Shown: positions 10,633 through 59,029, counted from the stretch's first letter. The stretch is DNA of 64,000 nt from Brachypterus glaber (GCA_958510825.1 OY294051.1:2542001-2606000); one strand, 5' to 3'. Numbers and translations are program-made. Notes: generated by a model not told the origin, from the sequence alone.

Positions 10633-10963
10633 AAATATATATATAGATATAATATATAAAATCGAATGCTTCCGAAACAACCCGACCAAATCTTGTCTTC
10701 TCTTGCACATAAGACGGAGTTCTTTCATACACAACTTTTAAAACTTTAACCTCCACCCCTAACGTTTTCAAGAAGGCCTGTAAGAATTCAAGTGAAAAGC
10801 GCTGAAAAGTTCAAGAGGTCGGCGCTAGAGCGCGCCAGGGTTTCATAAAAAACTTATTTTCTATATATACTCGTGTCAATCCGAGAATGCGACTCTGACG
10901 TCACAGCGCTTAAACTAAATAGCACTCTGTAGGGTAATTGAAACTTATTTCTTAAGATTTAAT

Positions 10964-11300
10964 AATAGTTATTTATGGTACTAGTACGTAAAGTAAGATA
11001 TTGCCCATTAGAAAATTAACCTGCGAGGCGTCAGCCAAGCAGGTTAACTTTCGAGAGGGCAATATCGGTTTACCCATGAGTGCCATACAAGGTTTTATCC
11101 AATAAATAACTTAGCAATTCATATTTTTATTAAAAATTTTAATGACATTTACAAGAAAATAATTTGACAAGTGACAGTTGAGTGGGTAAAATAAATAATT
11201 ATTCACTCATTAAAGTAAAAGCCACGCGGGGGTTATTATTGAGTTTATCTATTTAAAATAAAGCTGGTAATTGTCTCATTATCTGTATGTATTGGATAAA
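10964..11300 (+). mobile_element. E-family double-hairpin MITE
   Basis: Full-length direct copy, nearly identical to 10309-10632. TTGGCAGCAGTATTTTTT follows at 11308, a word that also follows D sequences at 39153 and 62654. Confidence 0.8.
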
Positions 11301-12120
11301 ATATTTTTGTTGGCAGCAGTATTTTTTGCAAGTTTGAGAAAATACTATAAACTTTATAAAACATACTATAAAATGCTAAGCATTACATATCTTCACGGCT
11401 TGTTACACAGCCCACGCTGATTCTGCGGTTACTTTGAAATTTGAAGTGTTTTTGATGTTTCGTATTGAGTTTTCAGTCAGTTCTTTGTTTAAAGATGGCT
11501 GCGCGAATACATTTTGTTAGCAAAGTTAATTAAGAAATTTTCTAATCGTTTTAGAAAATAATTAAAATTAAACTGCTAAATTGACAAAATACACACTAAA
11601 AATTAAGTGTAAAATTTTTCATTTGCTCTACACTTACAATGGTGTTAATATCATTTTCTTACGATCCTCTATGAAAATGACATTTAGCACACTCTTTTGT
11701 TCTTTAGAAAACACCTTATATCACACTAGTTTGATATTTTCACTAGTGTGATATTTATGTATGGAAGGTTGCCTAATTTTATTTAGATATTTACCTCGCA
11801 GATTCTAGGAAATTTATTCACCTTGTTTTATAAGCCATTTTCCACCTTTCACCACAGCCTTTTTTGATATATTTTATATTTTTTAATCCAAATACACACC
11901 TGTTTTTCATATCAAAAAAAGAAACTGTAGTTATAACGTTACTATTTTGACCATTACTGTCTAGATTTTATGAAAAATACTTAATTTTGATTTAGTTACC
12001 TTACATTTTATAAAAAAACATCAAAATACACACTATTTTTCTTATGAAATATAAAACAGTACAATTTTACTGTCTTATATGGTAGCATAACCACAGAAAT
12101 CTAATTTAACTATGATCTGT
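11301..12120. other. Unique AT-rich stretch with a small perfect hairpin
   Basis: ATATCACACTAGT and ACTAGTGTGATAT pair at 11718-11754. No gene recognised. Confidence 0.4.
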
Positions 12121-12315
12121 TTCTTCAAGCAAGATAGTAAATTAAAATCGCACAGTAAATATTTTTACAACAGGTTTGAATAGTATATGTTTGTGTATAG
12201 AATATAGTTATGTTTTATAAAATAAACTACGCAGTATATTCGCACATCCAATATTCGAATCTGTTTTAAAAATATTTACTGTGTGATTTTTAATTTACTA
12301 TCTTGCTTGATGAAA
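12121..12315. repeat. M-family palindromic element
   Basis: Arms of about 50 bp (TCAAGCAAGATAGTAAATTA and the inverse). The centre TATGTTTGTGTATAGAATAT is shared with a second copy at 48709-48894. Confidence 0.8.
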
Positions 12316-13548
12316 CAAACCATACCATAGGCTTATTGCAAGAAAATAAAAATTTGTGTTAAAGAAGAATACCTATTAAATCTGGTACGTATCAAATATA
12401 CATCAAATTTATTTAAATATATCAAATATAAATCAAATTTATGTAAAGTGAAAGGAACTCCTTAACAACACTTTACTAAATATATAAAATTAAAATTAAT
12501 TATTTCTAATTATTTATCCTTTTAGGCTGTTCAAAATCATTACACTTCTCCCCCTCTGGAGGGAAGCCTCCTTTTCTACCTACAAATTGTCTTTGATATA
12601 TAATAATGCATAGCGTTTTCAAGTTAGACAATATGAACTCTTGACATCCAACAAGGTACATTAAACACACTAAACAAAATTTAATTACCGCTTTAGTCTG
12701 AAAACTGGATGAAGAGTGGTATGCGTGCACTTAAAATCTGATAACTATTTTTGTTTGGACTGTTTGTAGCAGGTTAACTTCATAGAGAAGAAAAGAGGAC
12801 TAAAAGTCCAGCCTGCGCAAGATTATTTTGTGACAGAACGGGGCAGCGAAATGATGTAACGCAATTTATCTGACCTTGCGCAGTGCGCATCTCTGTCAGC
12901 TGTGAAATACTGTCGGTAGTAAAACAATTCTTCACCCCAGTATTCATTTGTCGTATCTCCAAAAATCCCCCAGTAAAAATATCAAAATGTCCGAAAATGA
13001 GATATGGCAAACCAATACTGGAGTGACAGTTTTTGCAGTTCTCCAAAAGTTAGCTAATTTAGACTTATACCTTTTGATCCTACATGCCTCATTTGATAAA
13101 ACGCCGATTTCCGCGAAAAAAACCTGTCTGTCCTTGAATGTTTCCGCGAAAATGTTAACCATAATAATTGGAAAAAGCTTTGATCTAAAGGTTCCTTACA
13201 CTGGAATTATTTATGGTATAAAGCTTTAAAAATATATTTTATTTTAATTTATTTTAATTATTTTTTTCATTTTCTTTTTTGGACCTTAATGAAAAGTATT
13301 ATTTTTCTGGAAATACCTCAGCACATTTTGTGCAGAAGTAACTAAATAACGTCTTGTAGATGAGAGAGAAATTTGAAATAAATGCTTATGTTAGAAATGT
13401 CGATAAATTGCTAAAATTACTCATTTTAACCCCTTTTACAAAATTCTGCTTTGGTATTAAGGCTGCTTCAAATGTGTGACATAATTTTAGCGTATTTTAG
13501 GTTAAGTGTTTTGCCCCCTGTTTTGAAGTTTACACTACTGCTCAAAAG
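12316..13548. other. Stretch with unrecognised overlapping ORFs
   Basis: ORFs at 12506-12730 (-), 12780-13162 (-, two frames) and 12948-13229 (+) overlap each other on opposite strands with no family features. A short inverted repeat (CCAGTATTCATTTG / CAAACCAATACTGG) spans 12938-13022. The segment 12780-12950 is GC-richer than its flanks. Confidence 0.35.
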
Positions 13549-13684
13549 AAACAATAGTATATTGTTTTACTAAGAGGAAAAGTGAAGCTTTTTTTTACGT
13601 CTGTAGAATTTACGGACGACGCAAAGTCCGGAAACTACAGACGAGTAAAAAAAGCACTTTTCCTCTGAGTGAAACATACTATAA
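13549..13684 (+). repeat. B-family solo terminal hairpin
   Basis: AATAGTATATTGTTTTACTA at the left and GAGTGAAACATACTAT at the right enclose the same imperfect hairpin as in the composite B element, but with no B body. It shows that the hairpin can occur alone. Confidence 0.7.
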
Positions 13685-13989
13685 TACTAAATTTTCTTTG
13701 TAAATGCATATTTGTTATTTATATCGCGACGATTGGTATTTAATACTTTACTTGTGATATTAAATACTGCAATGTGTGTATTGTATACAAAATGTTGTCA
13801 TACTAACATAGAGACCGTGCTGGTACATTTGAATCCCCACGAACATGTGTTTATTAATATTATTATGTTATAGTGAAAATTACTGTAACATTTGCTAAAG
13901 CATATCACACTTATAGTATGGTATACTTTGAGTTGTTGTTAAGTTGTATTACTGATCTAGTTTAAAGTATGTTACAGTATTCAGAAAAA

Positions 13990-14142
13990 TTAACAATCGG
14001 TAAATAATACCAAAATTTTGATTAGTAATAATATAAAGATTCCAACCACATACAATTACATACTGATAAAATAATCGATTCTTTTTTTACTTTTGTCTGT
14101 ATTATTACTAAGCAAAATTTTGGTATTATTTACCGATTGTTA
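13990..14142. repeat. Foldback element
   Basis: TAACAATCGGTAAATAATAC, continuing CAAAATTTTG, is inverted at 14114-14142. About 95 bp of AT-rich loop. No second copy seen. Confidence 0.7.
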
Positions 14143-14491
14143 TTTATTATTTTTCCAATTATCTTTTAGTAACGCTGTAACTTTTCCACTTTTCATCTGA
14201 TAAAAGTTATATATAATTTTCTCTAACAACATAAAATTATTTTACAATGTTTCTCTATACCTAAATTTTAAGTTTTTCTATCCTTTATTCTTTTATACCT
14301 TTGTACCCAATACTTTGTCTTTTGAGTCAAAAGTCAAAAGTTTTGACCACAAACAGAAAATTAGTATCAAAGGTGTACCCTAAATATTGTGCCCATCTAA
14401 AATTACAAAAGACATTCTTTTAAGCCAGTGAAATAGAAAATATTTCTAGGTATAAATTGTTCTACTTTGAAATAATTGAAATATTTGTTTA
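14143..14491. other. Stretch without recognised genes
   Basis: AT-rich; nothing recognised. Confidence 0.4.
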
Positions 14492-15178
14492 AGGGTCGTC
14501 CATAAAATACGTCACGCAAATTGACCAAAATTCATACACTTTATAACCCATTTCTCGGGTTATTAAAGGATGTAGAGATTTCATACTTTGGGGAACGTTC
14601 AAGTATTACGTAACGCAAAATGTACCAAAATTCATACCTTGGTTCTCGAGTTATTCAAGCCTGCAGAGATTTCATATATTGGCTACCCCCCCTAACACGC
14701 CCCCTAGTAGGGGGGGGGGGTAGCCAAAATATGAAATCTCTATAATCTATAATAAAAAGTCCATAAAATACGTCACGCAAATTGACCAAAATTCATACAC
14801 TTCATACCCCATTTCTCGCGTTATTAAAGGATGTAGAGATTTCATACTTTGGGGAACGTTCAAGTATTACTTAACGCAAAATGTACCAAAATTCATACAC
14901 TTCATACCTTGGTTCTTGCGTTATTCAAGCCTGCAGAGATTTCATATTTTGGCTACCCCCCCCTAACACGCCCCCTAGTAGGGGGGGTAGCCAAAATATG
15001 AAATCTCTATAATCTATAATAACGCGAGAACCGGGGTATGAAGTGTATGAATTTTGGTACAATTTGCGTTACGTAATACTTGAACGTTTCCTTGGCTACC
15101 CCCCCAATAGGGAGGGTTTTAGTGGTTGCAATTTACCTACTTGCTTAGGGAACGTTCAAATATTACGTAACGCAAATT
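14492..15178. repeat. K-family element, locally tandem-duplicated
   Basis: Two direct units of about 258 bp (14499-14756 and 14757-15020). Each has GTCCATAAAATACGTCACGC, GGGAACGTTCAAGTATTACG and a hairpin built on TTTCATATTTTGGCTACCCC and its inverse. An inverted tail reaches 15090, and a further left end starts at 15147. Other copies are at 19923-20062 and 26215-26447. Confidence 0.75.
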
Positions 15179-15923
15179 CTGATCATTTTGGACCAGTATC
15201 ACAACACAAATATACAAAAATAATACTGCAGTATGTTGTAATGTTAAAACCAAATATGTGATATTCTGTACAAAAAGGTAAAATTTCTAACAGCAGAATA
15301 AAATAAACTAAAATGGTGTACCACCCCACTTACTGGCGAAAAAGTTTTAAGAATTTGATTATTTTGTTGTTATTTTCATATCAATCTGTATTTATATGAT
15401 AGAGTAACCCCTAACTTATATTTTAAGGGGCCTCCGCAGAAATTATAAAAAAATGTTAAGCCTTACCCTTATTTAGGCTATTAAAGCTTAAAAAAAAACT
15501 AAGAAAAACCCCTGAGAAATCCCATAAAACATTAAACTTTTGATCTGACCAACGGCATTGCCTCTAGACAGACGGCCCGAAGGACGACGGACGAACAGAC
15601 ATAAAAAATCGTTGATTTGGAATGCAACTAAAAAACATTAAAAAACATTTGAAATACAAAAAAATAATCTAAAAAATATTTTGGGAACTTGAAGAGTAAG
15701 TTTGTTTCTTAATAATATGCTCTTTATATTGTTTAACTTGTACCTAGTTGCTAAGTAATGCTTATTTTACCTTAATTAAGATCCTTTTGAAAAGGACCTT
15801 TTCGCTGGAATGCAACAAATAGTGAAACTCTTGTTTCGGGTAAAACACACATATTAACGGTGGAAGGGAGCTGCGAAACGAACCCAACATCGGTCGCTAT
15901 ACGGTACACCTGCCACCGCTAAT
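15179..15923. other. D-like fragment and unassigned sequence
   Basis: 15560-15605 has the ACAGACGG/CGGACGAACAGAC composition of D elements. 15830-15920 is GC-richer and precedes the tandem duplication. No gene recognised. Confidence 0.4.
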
Positions 15924-16470
15924 TAGTAGCCTATAATGGCCATCCGAACGTCGATTTGGGCTAATATAGTGCCCATTGTACGCCCGACGCGTCCCTTTTA
16001 TGCGGACCCCTTTTTAACATGTGTTCCGTAAATAAATCTAATTTATAACACTGCCTGAAAAATATCACAATATTTATAGCATTATACACTAAACATACTG
16101 ATTTAAACAGTAAAATAATTTATCTAAATCTGACAATATTTAGGTATACCTTTAGATATGCACTTAAAATGGGCTGTAATTAAAATTAATGTTACTATAA
16201 TTATAAAGCCTTTTCAAATAAGTCTTCAATGTTAGTAGCCTTTAGTGGCCATCCGAACGTCGATTTGGGCTAATATCGGGCCACTGCACGCACGTCGCTT
16301 CCCTTTTATGCGGAGCCCCTTTTAAAATGTGTTCCGTAAATAAATCTAATTTATAACACTGCGTGAAAAATATCACAAAATGTATAGCATTATACACAAA
16401 ACATACTATTATTAAGCAGTAAAATAATTTATTTAAAACTGAAATATTTAGGTATACTTTTAGATGAAAT
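15924..16470. repeat. L: direct duplication of about 240 bp
   Basis: Unit 1 at 15924-16170 and unit 2 at 16233-16470 both run from TAGTAGCC through GGCCATCCGAACGTCGATTT, TTCCGTAAATAAATCTAATT and AAACATACT to GGTATAC(C/T)TTTAGAT. They differ by scattered substitutions and indels, so the duplication is old. No ORF. Confidence 0.8.
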
Positions 16471-17094
16471 TTTTGAAAAATGGTTGTTTTGCTTACAGCT
16501 CACTATATATAGCGGTAGTATAAGTTTATGAGTGAAGTTAAAATACTACGCTTTATTGCGTTTTATTATGTATATTAGAATATATTAATTAATTTTAATA
16601 ATTAAATTAATTTTATCTTTATGAGAATACATTATATTTAGGCTCAAACTTCTCAAACAAAACTTGATATTTAACACTATCTTAAAATACATAATTTCAA
16701 GTAGTTTTATTGTTACAGAGATGTCTAGTAACTATATATAGTAAGTAGTACAATTTGTAGTAAAATAAACAAATTGGCCCCTGGAGGAAGCTTTGAAGAT
16801 ACGTAATGCTTCGTTTTGCAGAGAATAATATTCGTTCCATCTATCTGTTTTGATATTATAGGATTAAAAGAATCAGAACCTCTGCATGTAGTTAGTCAAT
16901 ACTAAGATGGAGTAAGGTGAAAGCAACATTACACACAGTCATTTATTTCTAAAAGTTCACCCGCAAATTGTTCAAATTGTTATATTAAAAGTGGTATCTA
17001 ATAAATGAGGTAACGTACACGTTGAACCGATGAATTATGTTATGTACTCATACCCTAAGGGCGAATTTGCATTTTTAAGCTGCTGTTACCTATA
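16471..17094. other. Stretch without recognised genes
   Basis: AT-rich; nothing recognised. Confidence 0.4.
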
Positions 17095-17518
17095 CTAAAG
17101 TTTATTTTTTTAAGGTATAGTTATTTTAAATTTGCCGCTAAATACTCCACAAAGTCCGATTTACACTGAAGCATGTGGCTTGTTTTGAATGTCAATATAA
17201 CTAAAATTTATAATTTTTGTTTACTTACTTTGTTTTTATGATGTTTTGATGTAAAAAAAGGGAATTGATAAAGATGTTGCTAAAAAACACTTTTGTATTC
17301 CCGTAGAAATAAAATTTGCTTATAAAATCGCTTGTATTCCAATAATTTAGAGGAATAAACCATTGTTTTGTTCTCGTTAATGGCACGTCAACGTTTTACG
17401 GTTGGGCCTAGTCATTTCGCTCACGACGCATGCGTATTTTACGTTGCTATGGTAATTTCGAGATTGTTTACAAGCGGGAAGGTTTAAAAAAACTATACCT
17501 TAAAAAAATAAACTTTAG
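17095..17518. mobile_element. MITE with about 36-bp TIRs
   Basis: CTAAAGTTTATTTTTTTAAG, continuing GTATAGTT, is mirrored by AACTATACCTTAAAAAAATA continuing AACTTTAG. Length 424 bp. The interior has a GC-richer block near 17380-17460. Target duplication not resolved. Confidence 0.7.
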
Positions 17519-17835
17519 GTGGAACGATACTGAACTAATCAGTACAGTCTGTCACGAGCAATGACATAGTTCTTTGGATCAATGTTTATAAGTTTGTGTG
17601 GGTTAAAGCTTACCTAAAAATAACCTGTAAGCTGCAAAGAGTAAATATCCAAGGCGTAACATAATCAGACATCAAGACGCCCGTTAAAGTTATGACAGGC
17701 AGGCATGCGTTCCATACCTCCCACGGGACCTTTAATAAGGTCATAATCTTGATTAACACGTATGTTGTTATTTTAACCCTTTGCTCAATCCTTTATCACA
17801 AATAGGAAGGCATGGTAAATGTCTTGGGTCGTAAC
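17519..17835. other. Stretch without recognised genes
   Basis: Nothing recognised. Confidence 0.4.
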
Positions 17836-18062
17836 CAGTACTCGGCGAATTTCCAGTACTCGCATAGGCGCCGCGTCGACTCTAGCGTTAACTTTTAAAT
17901 ATTTACATTTTTATTTCTTTTTATCTTGATTTTTTTTAATGATTCCATTTAAACGAGTAAGGTGGGAAAAAGTTATCGATAAATAAAAACTAAAAATTTT
18001 CCTATTCTTAAAAGATAAAAATCGAATGACGGTTTTTTCTCTGAAAAACACCAATATATATA
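17836..18062 (+). repeat. G-family repeat
   Basis: Shares GTACTCGGCGAATTTCCAGT and AATGATTCCATTTAAACGAG with 27900-28057; in that copy an F element pair interrupts the sequence. This copy is the uninterrupted empty site. Confidence 0.7.
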
Positions 18063-18337
18063 CATATGTATAGTTAATATGTATAGTCAATATTGTTGTG
18101 TGTAACAAATTAGTAGTCAGATGTTTCGATTAAGTGACCCTTATAACAATTTCCCTCATAATTGGGCAAAATTGTTCCGTAAGCCTATGTATCTGTGTTT
18201 ATTTTCAATGTTGATGAGTCATAACTGAGTTTATGCCGACTATGGGTCTAACAAATAATGTTTTAAAGGTAAAACAAGATGAACAGTTTACGCCTGTAGC
18301 TTAAATATTGACACAATATTATCATTTTTTGTAAATT

Positions 18338-18437
18338 TTTAACTGCCAATATCACTCGATAATTAAAAAATAGATTTATGGAATATTTAATTAATATTTT
18401 TATAGTTTTAATTAAAATTAAATTTTTGTTCTTTTGG
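18338..18437 (+). repeat. F-family fragment
   Basis: A decayed half arm: CCAATATCACTCGATAATTA through ATAGATTTATGGAATATTTA and TTTTTATAGTTTTAATTAAA, matching the right end of F. Confidence 0.55.
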
Positions 18438-19922
18438 ATAACACCTAATTGTTTAACATAGATAATTTAAATTTTGTATTATTGCCAAAAATTGCGATTT
18501 TATACCAAGTTTGCCATACGTATAAACACTTATTTTTTGCTCAATGTGAAATTAGCTAAAATTAGGAACTTTTTTCCCAAAAATAGCAAACCGCTAATTT
18601 CTGGATTCGTCCCGGAATATAAAGCGTTTACTTACCAAACATTTATTTTTATTTTTTTTACCAGATCCTTTTTTCTTCTACTATAATAGTAGTACTAATA
18701 GTAAACAGCAAATTTTGCTGTCTTTTTTTTTAATATATTAAAATAAAATAAATTTCCTTTAAACCAGTGTCTCACACTTTAAATTTAATGCTCTGTCAGA
18801 AGACATATTTATAGTTTTACTTAAATCCTATAAGCTCGGCATTGCTGGTCATATGGTCGATTTTTTGTGGGTTTGTGAGATTATTTTAATAAAAATCGAT
18901 AATATTTCGGTATTAATTTATTTATCGTTGTTATTTTACAATTGTCAACAAAAAATATACTTAAATAACAATTAAATTATTTATACAAGGTTTATACTAC
19001 GTCAAGCATTTTATAATACACTTTTTAAGCAAATAAATCTATGTCCATTTGGAATATCAAAAAACACGTTTTTATGAAGTCCCTCCCTCATATCATAAAA
19101 AATAGTATAATCAAATTCTGTGCCAAATTTCAGCTTAAAAAACTAAAATTAAGTTATTTGAAAATTGGGAAAAACTTAAAAATGATGGTTTTGTTTATAC
19201 AACGAAATTTCATTTCATTAAAAAATAAAAAATAAAATAAATAAAAAATAAATTCACTGTTTTTAATTCACTGTTTTTAAATTCACTATTTATTTATCGA
19301 ATTCAAGATTCTGTTCCAAATTTTAGCTCAAAAAAATAAAATTTCCCCCTACCACTTTATTTGAAAACTGAAAAAAATTATTAATGTTTTAAAAATCGAG
19401 TCTTATAAAAAAAAATATGTTTAATTTTTTTCCAATTTTCAAATAAATTGGGGCAGAGTTTTTCCATTGTATTTTTCACGACAGAAAAGAGGGGACTTGT
19501 TTAAAAACGTTTTTTAGAAAACTAATGCTAATGTCCATTATACCAAAAATTCTCCGTGACATAAACTATTTTATTTTTTGTGGAACTGAAACTCTACAAA
19601 AAAATAAAAACATAAGCTTTGCTTATGAAATACAAATCTTTAGATTTACAGAAATAGACTGTCAGTAAAAATTACCAATGCAACCCACTAAACGCAGGAC
19701 ATAACACTATGGATTTTTTTACTGTGTAATACAGTAAAAATAATAAAACAGCACTAATTTTACTAGTAATTTTTACTATCTTACTATTTAAGAATTTTAC
19801 GTTACAAAATTCAAGTACGTGGAAGCTTTAAAAAGCTTTAAACTTTTTAATAATCAAGATGGATGATAGAATTTTGATAGATTTATTTACATAATATAGT
19901 ACGCATGAAGTTTTTGTACATA
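18438..19922. other. AT-rich stretch with local direct repeats
   Basis: ATTCACTGTTTTTA recurs three times at 19252-19290. Blocks at 19115-19180 and 19305-19375 (CCAAATTT(C/T)AGCT, TTATTTGAAAA) are similar. No gene; AT-rich small ORFs only. Confidence 0.4.
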
Positions 19923-20062
19923 AGGGAACGTTCAAGTATTGCGTAACGCAAATTTTGATCATTTTGGACCCCCCTGTAACGCTATTTTCCTATACCATTA
20001 ACATGGATGTAACACTTCAAAATGCCCCCCCAGGAGCGTTACGTAATACTTGAAAGTTCCCT
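19923..20062. mobile_element. K-family MITE, complete 140-bp copy
   Basis: TIRs AGGGAACGTTCAAGTATTGC and CGTTACGTAATACTTGAAAG enclose a short body with GGACCCCCC and its inverse. Identical ends occur in the larger K copies. Confidence 0.75.
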
Positions 20063-20701
20063 AATGTTGTCAGTACGTTTAGCCAAGAACTATTTGAGCT
20101 AAGAACTTGAAATTTTAAATGGTACACACAGTCGCAGCGTGTTCTTTGTAAGAGACGGATGTGGCCGCTTAGGCGGATTTACTCCTGCATCAGCCTGCTA
20201 TCGTAGATGTGCACAGGACTTGATTTATTTTATGTTGTTTCGTGAAAATATTACTTTAATAGTAAAGTTTTAGGTGAATCGTGAATATTTATGTTTTTTT
20301 TTATTTTGTGATGTTAAATTTTAACATGGAACTGTGTAAAGTCAATTTTTTTATAAATTTTAAAGATATTTTTTTTATAAGTTGGCGTCTGCGCAAACAT
20401 CACTACAGAGTGAGACGGTTTTGCGTAAGCCGAAAATTATATTAGATTAAGCTGGCAAACTATCCTATGGAAAATGTCATTATTGGAACGAAGTGGAATT
20501 TTAAACGTGAAGGTATGAAGTTCGTAGCTACAACAGTTTTTGAGTAATCGTACTGACAAATTATGTACACAGGTCTAAAAAAATTGTTAATATAATATGT
20601 AATGTTACTTCTATGGAAACACATGTTAATTATGTACAAATATTGTTTGCTCTACAATTATTTTTAATACTTAGGTTGTCAAAACGGCATACCTACTTGA
20701 C
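20063..20701. other. Stretch without recognised genes
   Basis: 20110-20230 is GC-richer (ACGGATGTGGCCGCTTAGGC) but has no ORF of note. Confidence 0.35.
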
Positions 20702-21233
20702 CAAAGAACTTTTACCTCAAGAAGTAATTTCAGACCAATGTTTATGAAGGTGTCATCTTTTTGTTTGTTTATTTACTAACAGAAACGCGATACAGCATTG
20801 TGGTGTAAAATGTAGATGTCGCTAGTCGACTTTCAGGCTACCTAGTAGCGATGTTGCGTAGTTTCCACCTTATCATGAATTCAAATCATTGTACTTAAAT
20901 TAAAAATGTAAAAAACTTTATTGTGTATATAATTATGTTTAATAATATAGTATATTAAAATTAAACTACTAGTTCATATAAAACTCATATAGAACTAATG
21001 TTTCTTAAAATTTACAATAAAATATCCAAAGTATATGTTTCCAGTTGGCAACACTGTACCCCTGTCATTTTACGACATTAGACTGTGAGTTTACACATTC
21101 TTTCTCACTCTTTACGCGTACTAAGTGTAAACAATAGTCACTCCCCACCAGCCCCTCACCGTAGTTGGTTCACGCTTCAAACGAAGCATACGGTAGATTT
21201 CATCATGTTCCTTCTTGAGGTAAAAGTTCTTTG
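20702..21233 (+). mobile_element. I-family hAT MITE, complete
   Basis: 23-bp TIR beginning CAAAGAACTTTTACCTCAAG, flanked by perfect 8-bp TACTTGAC duplications, as expected of hAT. Other copies: 36500-37048 (-), 55794-56249 (-, truncated), 61668-62218 (+). Confidence 0.88.
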
Positions 21234-21589
21234 TACTTGACTTATATTGCACATTGTTAATTTGTTTTATCATAGGGTTTTATTACATTTTTAGAGAGGT
21301 ACCAATTATTAGTTTAAAATCCTCTAAGAAAAACAACTTTTAAAACTATTTGATAGTTTCTGGATTGCACTGTATGTATACGAATCACATTTTTTCTTAA
21401 TTAAAATTATAATTTTTTATTATTAAAAATAATTTTAAAACTTGACTATTGAGTCTCTTGTAAAATTTACAGACATTCTAGATATCCTTCGTCTAACTTG
21501 ATTTATTAGATAATTTTGATCTGGCATATCAAAAATTATTTTGACCATTTTTAATTTTTATGCGGTTTAAGGTTCCGCTTTTTTAAATA

Positions 21590-21859
21590 TACATAGAAAA
21601 AACGGATTCCTTGAACCAAAGACACGTGTCTTTGTATATGTTCAAAGCCATATCATCTTGTTTCAAGGCTGGCATTTTCTTGAACCAAAGTCAATGTCCT
21701 TGAATGAAGAGCACGGGTTTTGGAATAAAAATCCGCGCTCTTTATCCAAGGACATTGACTTTGGTTCAAGAAAATGCCAGCCTTGAAACAAGAGAATATG
21801 GATTTGAACATATCCAAAGACACGTGTCCTTGGTTCAAGGAATCCGTTTTTTCTATGTA
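21590..21859. repeat. J-family near-perfect palindrome, 270 bp
   Basis: Arms of about 115 bp from TACATAGAAAAAACGGATTC to its inverse; the loop holds GAGCACGGGTTTTGGAATAA. ORFs on both strands through it are palindrome artefacts. A decayed copy is at 57532-57768. Confidence 0.85.
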
Positions 21860-22234
21860 AATTTTATACATTTTAATATGAAATAAAAGAATTTACACTT
21901 TAATTTTAGTTCTAACTTGGTTTAAAAACATTAACAGTTTAAATAAATAACACAATATTTAATTCATTCAAATTATATCACAAACAAATTTCCACTGTTT
22001 ACATTATCATGGTTATAATATTTGTACATTTTATTTTATTTTATAAAACCGTTAAAACATTGCTGTTATTTTTATTATTTATTTTGAGCAAAACCGTAAG
22101 TTTTTGTTTAACCAATATTATAAATATAATTTTTGGCACATATTCATATTAAGTTTAAATAAAAATGTTTTAACATAAATGAAAATTTTTATTGAATAGG
22201 GTGAAATGGGGCAAATTTCTCATTCAATAAATCA
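21860..22234. other. Stretch without recognised genes
   Basis: AT-rich; nothing recognised. Confidence 0.4.
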
Positions 22235-22975
22235 GCATGAAAGATACTTTTTCTACGACTGCTTTAGAATGTAAGCAAATACACACTTTTCAAACACAGA
22301 ATGAATCCATTCTAGCTCTAGATACGGTATGAATATTCCGTATCAAGTGTTGGAATAAGAGATGTAGTGCCATCTCTTGTTTATAAAAGTAAAGAAAACT
22401 GTAGCAAAATTAGCAAAAATATATATATTTTACCATGAAATATTGAATAATTTAATGCAATTTAAAGTTTTGCGTTAAAATTACATTAAGTTTATTAGTT
22501 TTTCTTAATATTTGACCAGTTTTTTATCAATTTAGTTCAAAAAGTTAAAACTGCTCCATCTATTGTTAAATATTTAAACATGATATCTGTCACAACAATC
22601 TGACATAACCTTCAATTTTTGCATTATAATTTGTAAATATGTGCTAAAATTAAATAAAAATCTTTTTTAAATACTGATTTGATAAAATTATTAAATAACC
22701 TTAATTGCTTTATTTAAAAATATGTTTTTTGTTGAATTTACAATGTCAAGCCACAAAAAACATGGTTTTTAACCTTGTCAGCAGTTTAAAACTATACAGT
22801 GTTTCATATTTGCAGTCGAAGAAAAAGTATAGTCTACAACACGTATGGAATAGTCATTCCGCGCTCGCGGGACCGTCATCTCGCCTGCCGGCTCATATGA
22901 CAAACTTTCCGCTCGCGTGGAATATTGTCCATTCCATACTAGTTATGGAATATACTATTTCGCAGCGGAGTTATA
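22235..22975 (+). repeat. H-family hairpin-ended element
   Basis: About 740 bp from CTTTTTCTACGACTGCTTTA to the outer terminus AATATACTATT. The terminal hairpin pairs GTATGGAATAGTCATTCCGC with GTGGAATATTGTCCATTCCA. Copies at 25038-25720 (-), 50960-51724 (+) and 52209-52905 (-). It ends about 65 bp beyond the lz polyadenylation signal. Confidence 0.82.
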
Positions 22976-23041
22976 ACAAAATGGTGGTTATCAAATTAAT
23001 GATCTTTACAGGCATGGGCCTAAGAGATGCCTGTTAGTTCT

Positions 23042-23047
23042 TTTATT
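23042..23047 (-). terminator. Polyadenylation signal of lz
   Basis: AATAAA on the minus strand (TTTATT on the plus strand), 107 nt after the lz stop codon. It gives a short 3' UTR of about 120-130 nt, which ends just beside an H-family repeat (22235-22975). No other AATAAA lies between the stop codon and this site. Confidence 0.6.
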
Positions 23048-23153
23048 TATGTGTTTTGTCCAAAATTAAATATAACTAAGGTACGTTTTGCTCTTTGTAC
23101 ATTAATGCTTTAAAAGAAAAATATTGCACATGACTAAAAACTAATTTTGTTCT

Positions 23154-58812
<35,659 letters not shown>

Positions 58813-58814
58813 CT

Positions 58815-59029
58815 GAAAGAGGAAAACTTAAAATATAAATAATTTCTTTCTCTTCCTAGACAAATTATATAAAGAATTAAATGTAGAATAATTTATCATG
58901 GGGAATTTTTGCAGAAATATTAAATAATTTCATAAAAGATGATTAAGAAATAAAAAATTAAACTATTTAATTGAGTATATTGTCATCTTCCCACGAATGA
59001 TTAAGAAATAGTTTTAATAGTTTATTAAA
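58815..59029. other. UTR-intron sequence, nothing recognised
   Basis: Short AT-rich stretch between the proposed acceptor and the A element. Confidence 0.4.

Noticed and set aside
12506..13229. Possible gene from long overlapping ORFs
   Set aside because: Several frames on both strands are open at once, no family features, and no splice or polyadenylation context supports one of them.
21653..21886. Paired ORFs on both strands with similar peptides
   Set aside because: They are the two faces of the J palindrome (21590-21859), not genes.
22705..23037. 110-codon plus-strand ORF ending near the lz 3' end
   Set aside because: It covers the H element and its terminal hairpin; related ORFs appear in the other H copies, with no protein family.
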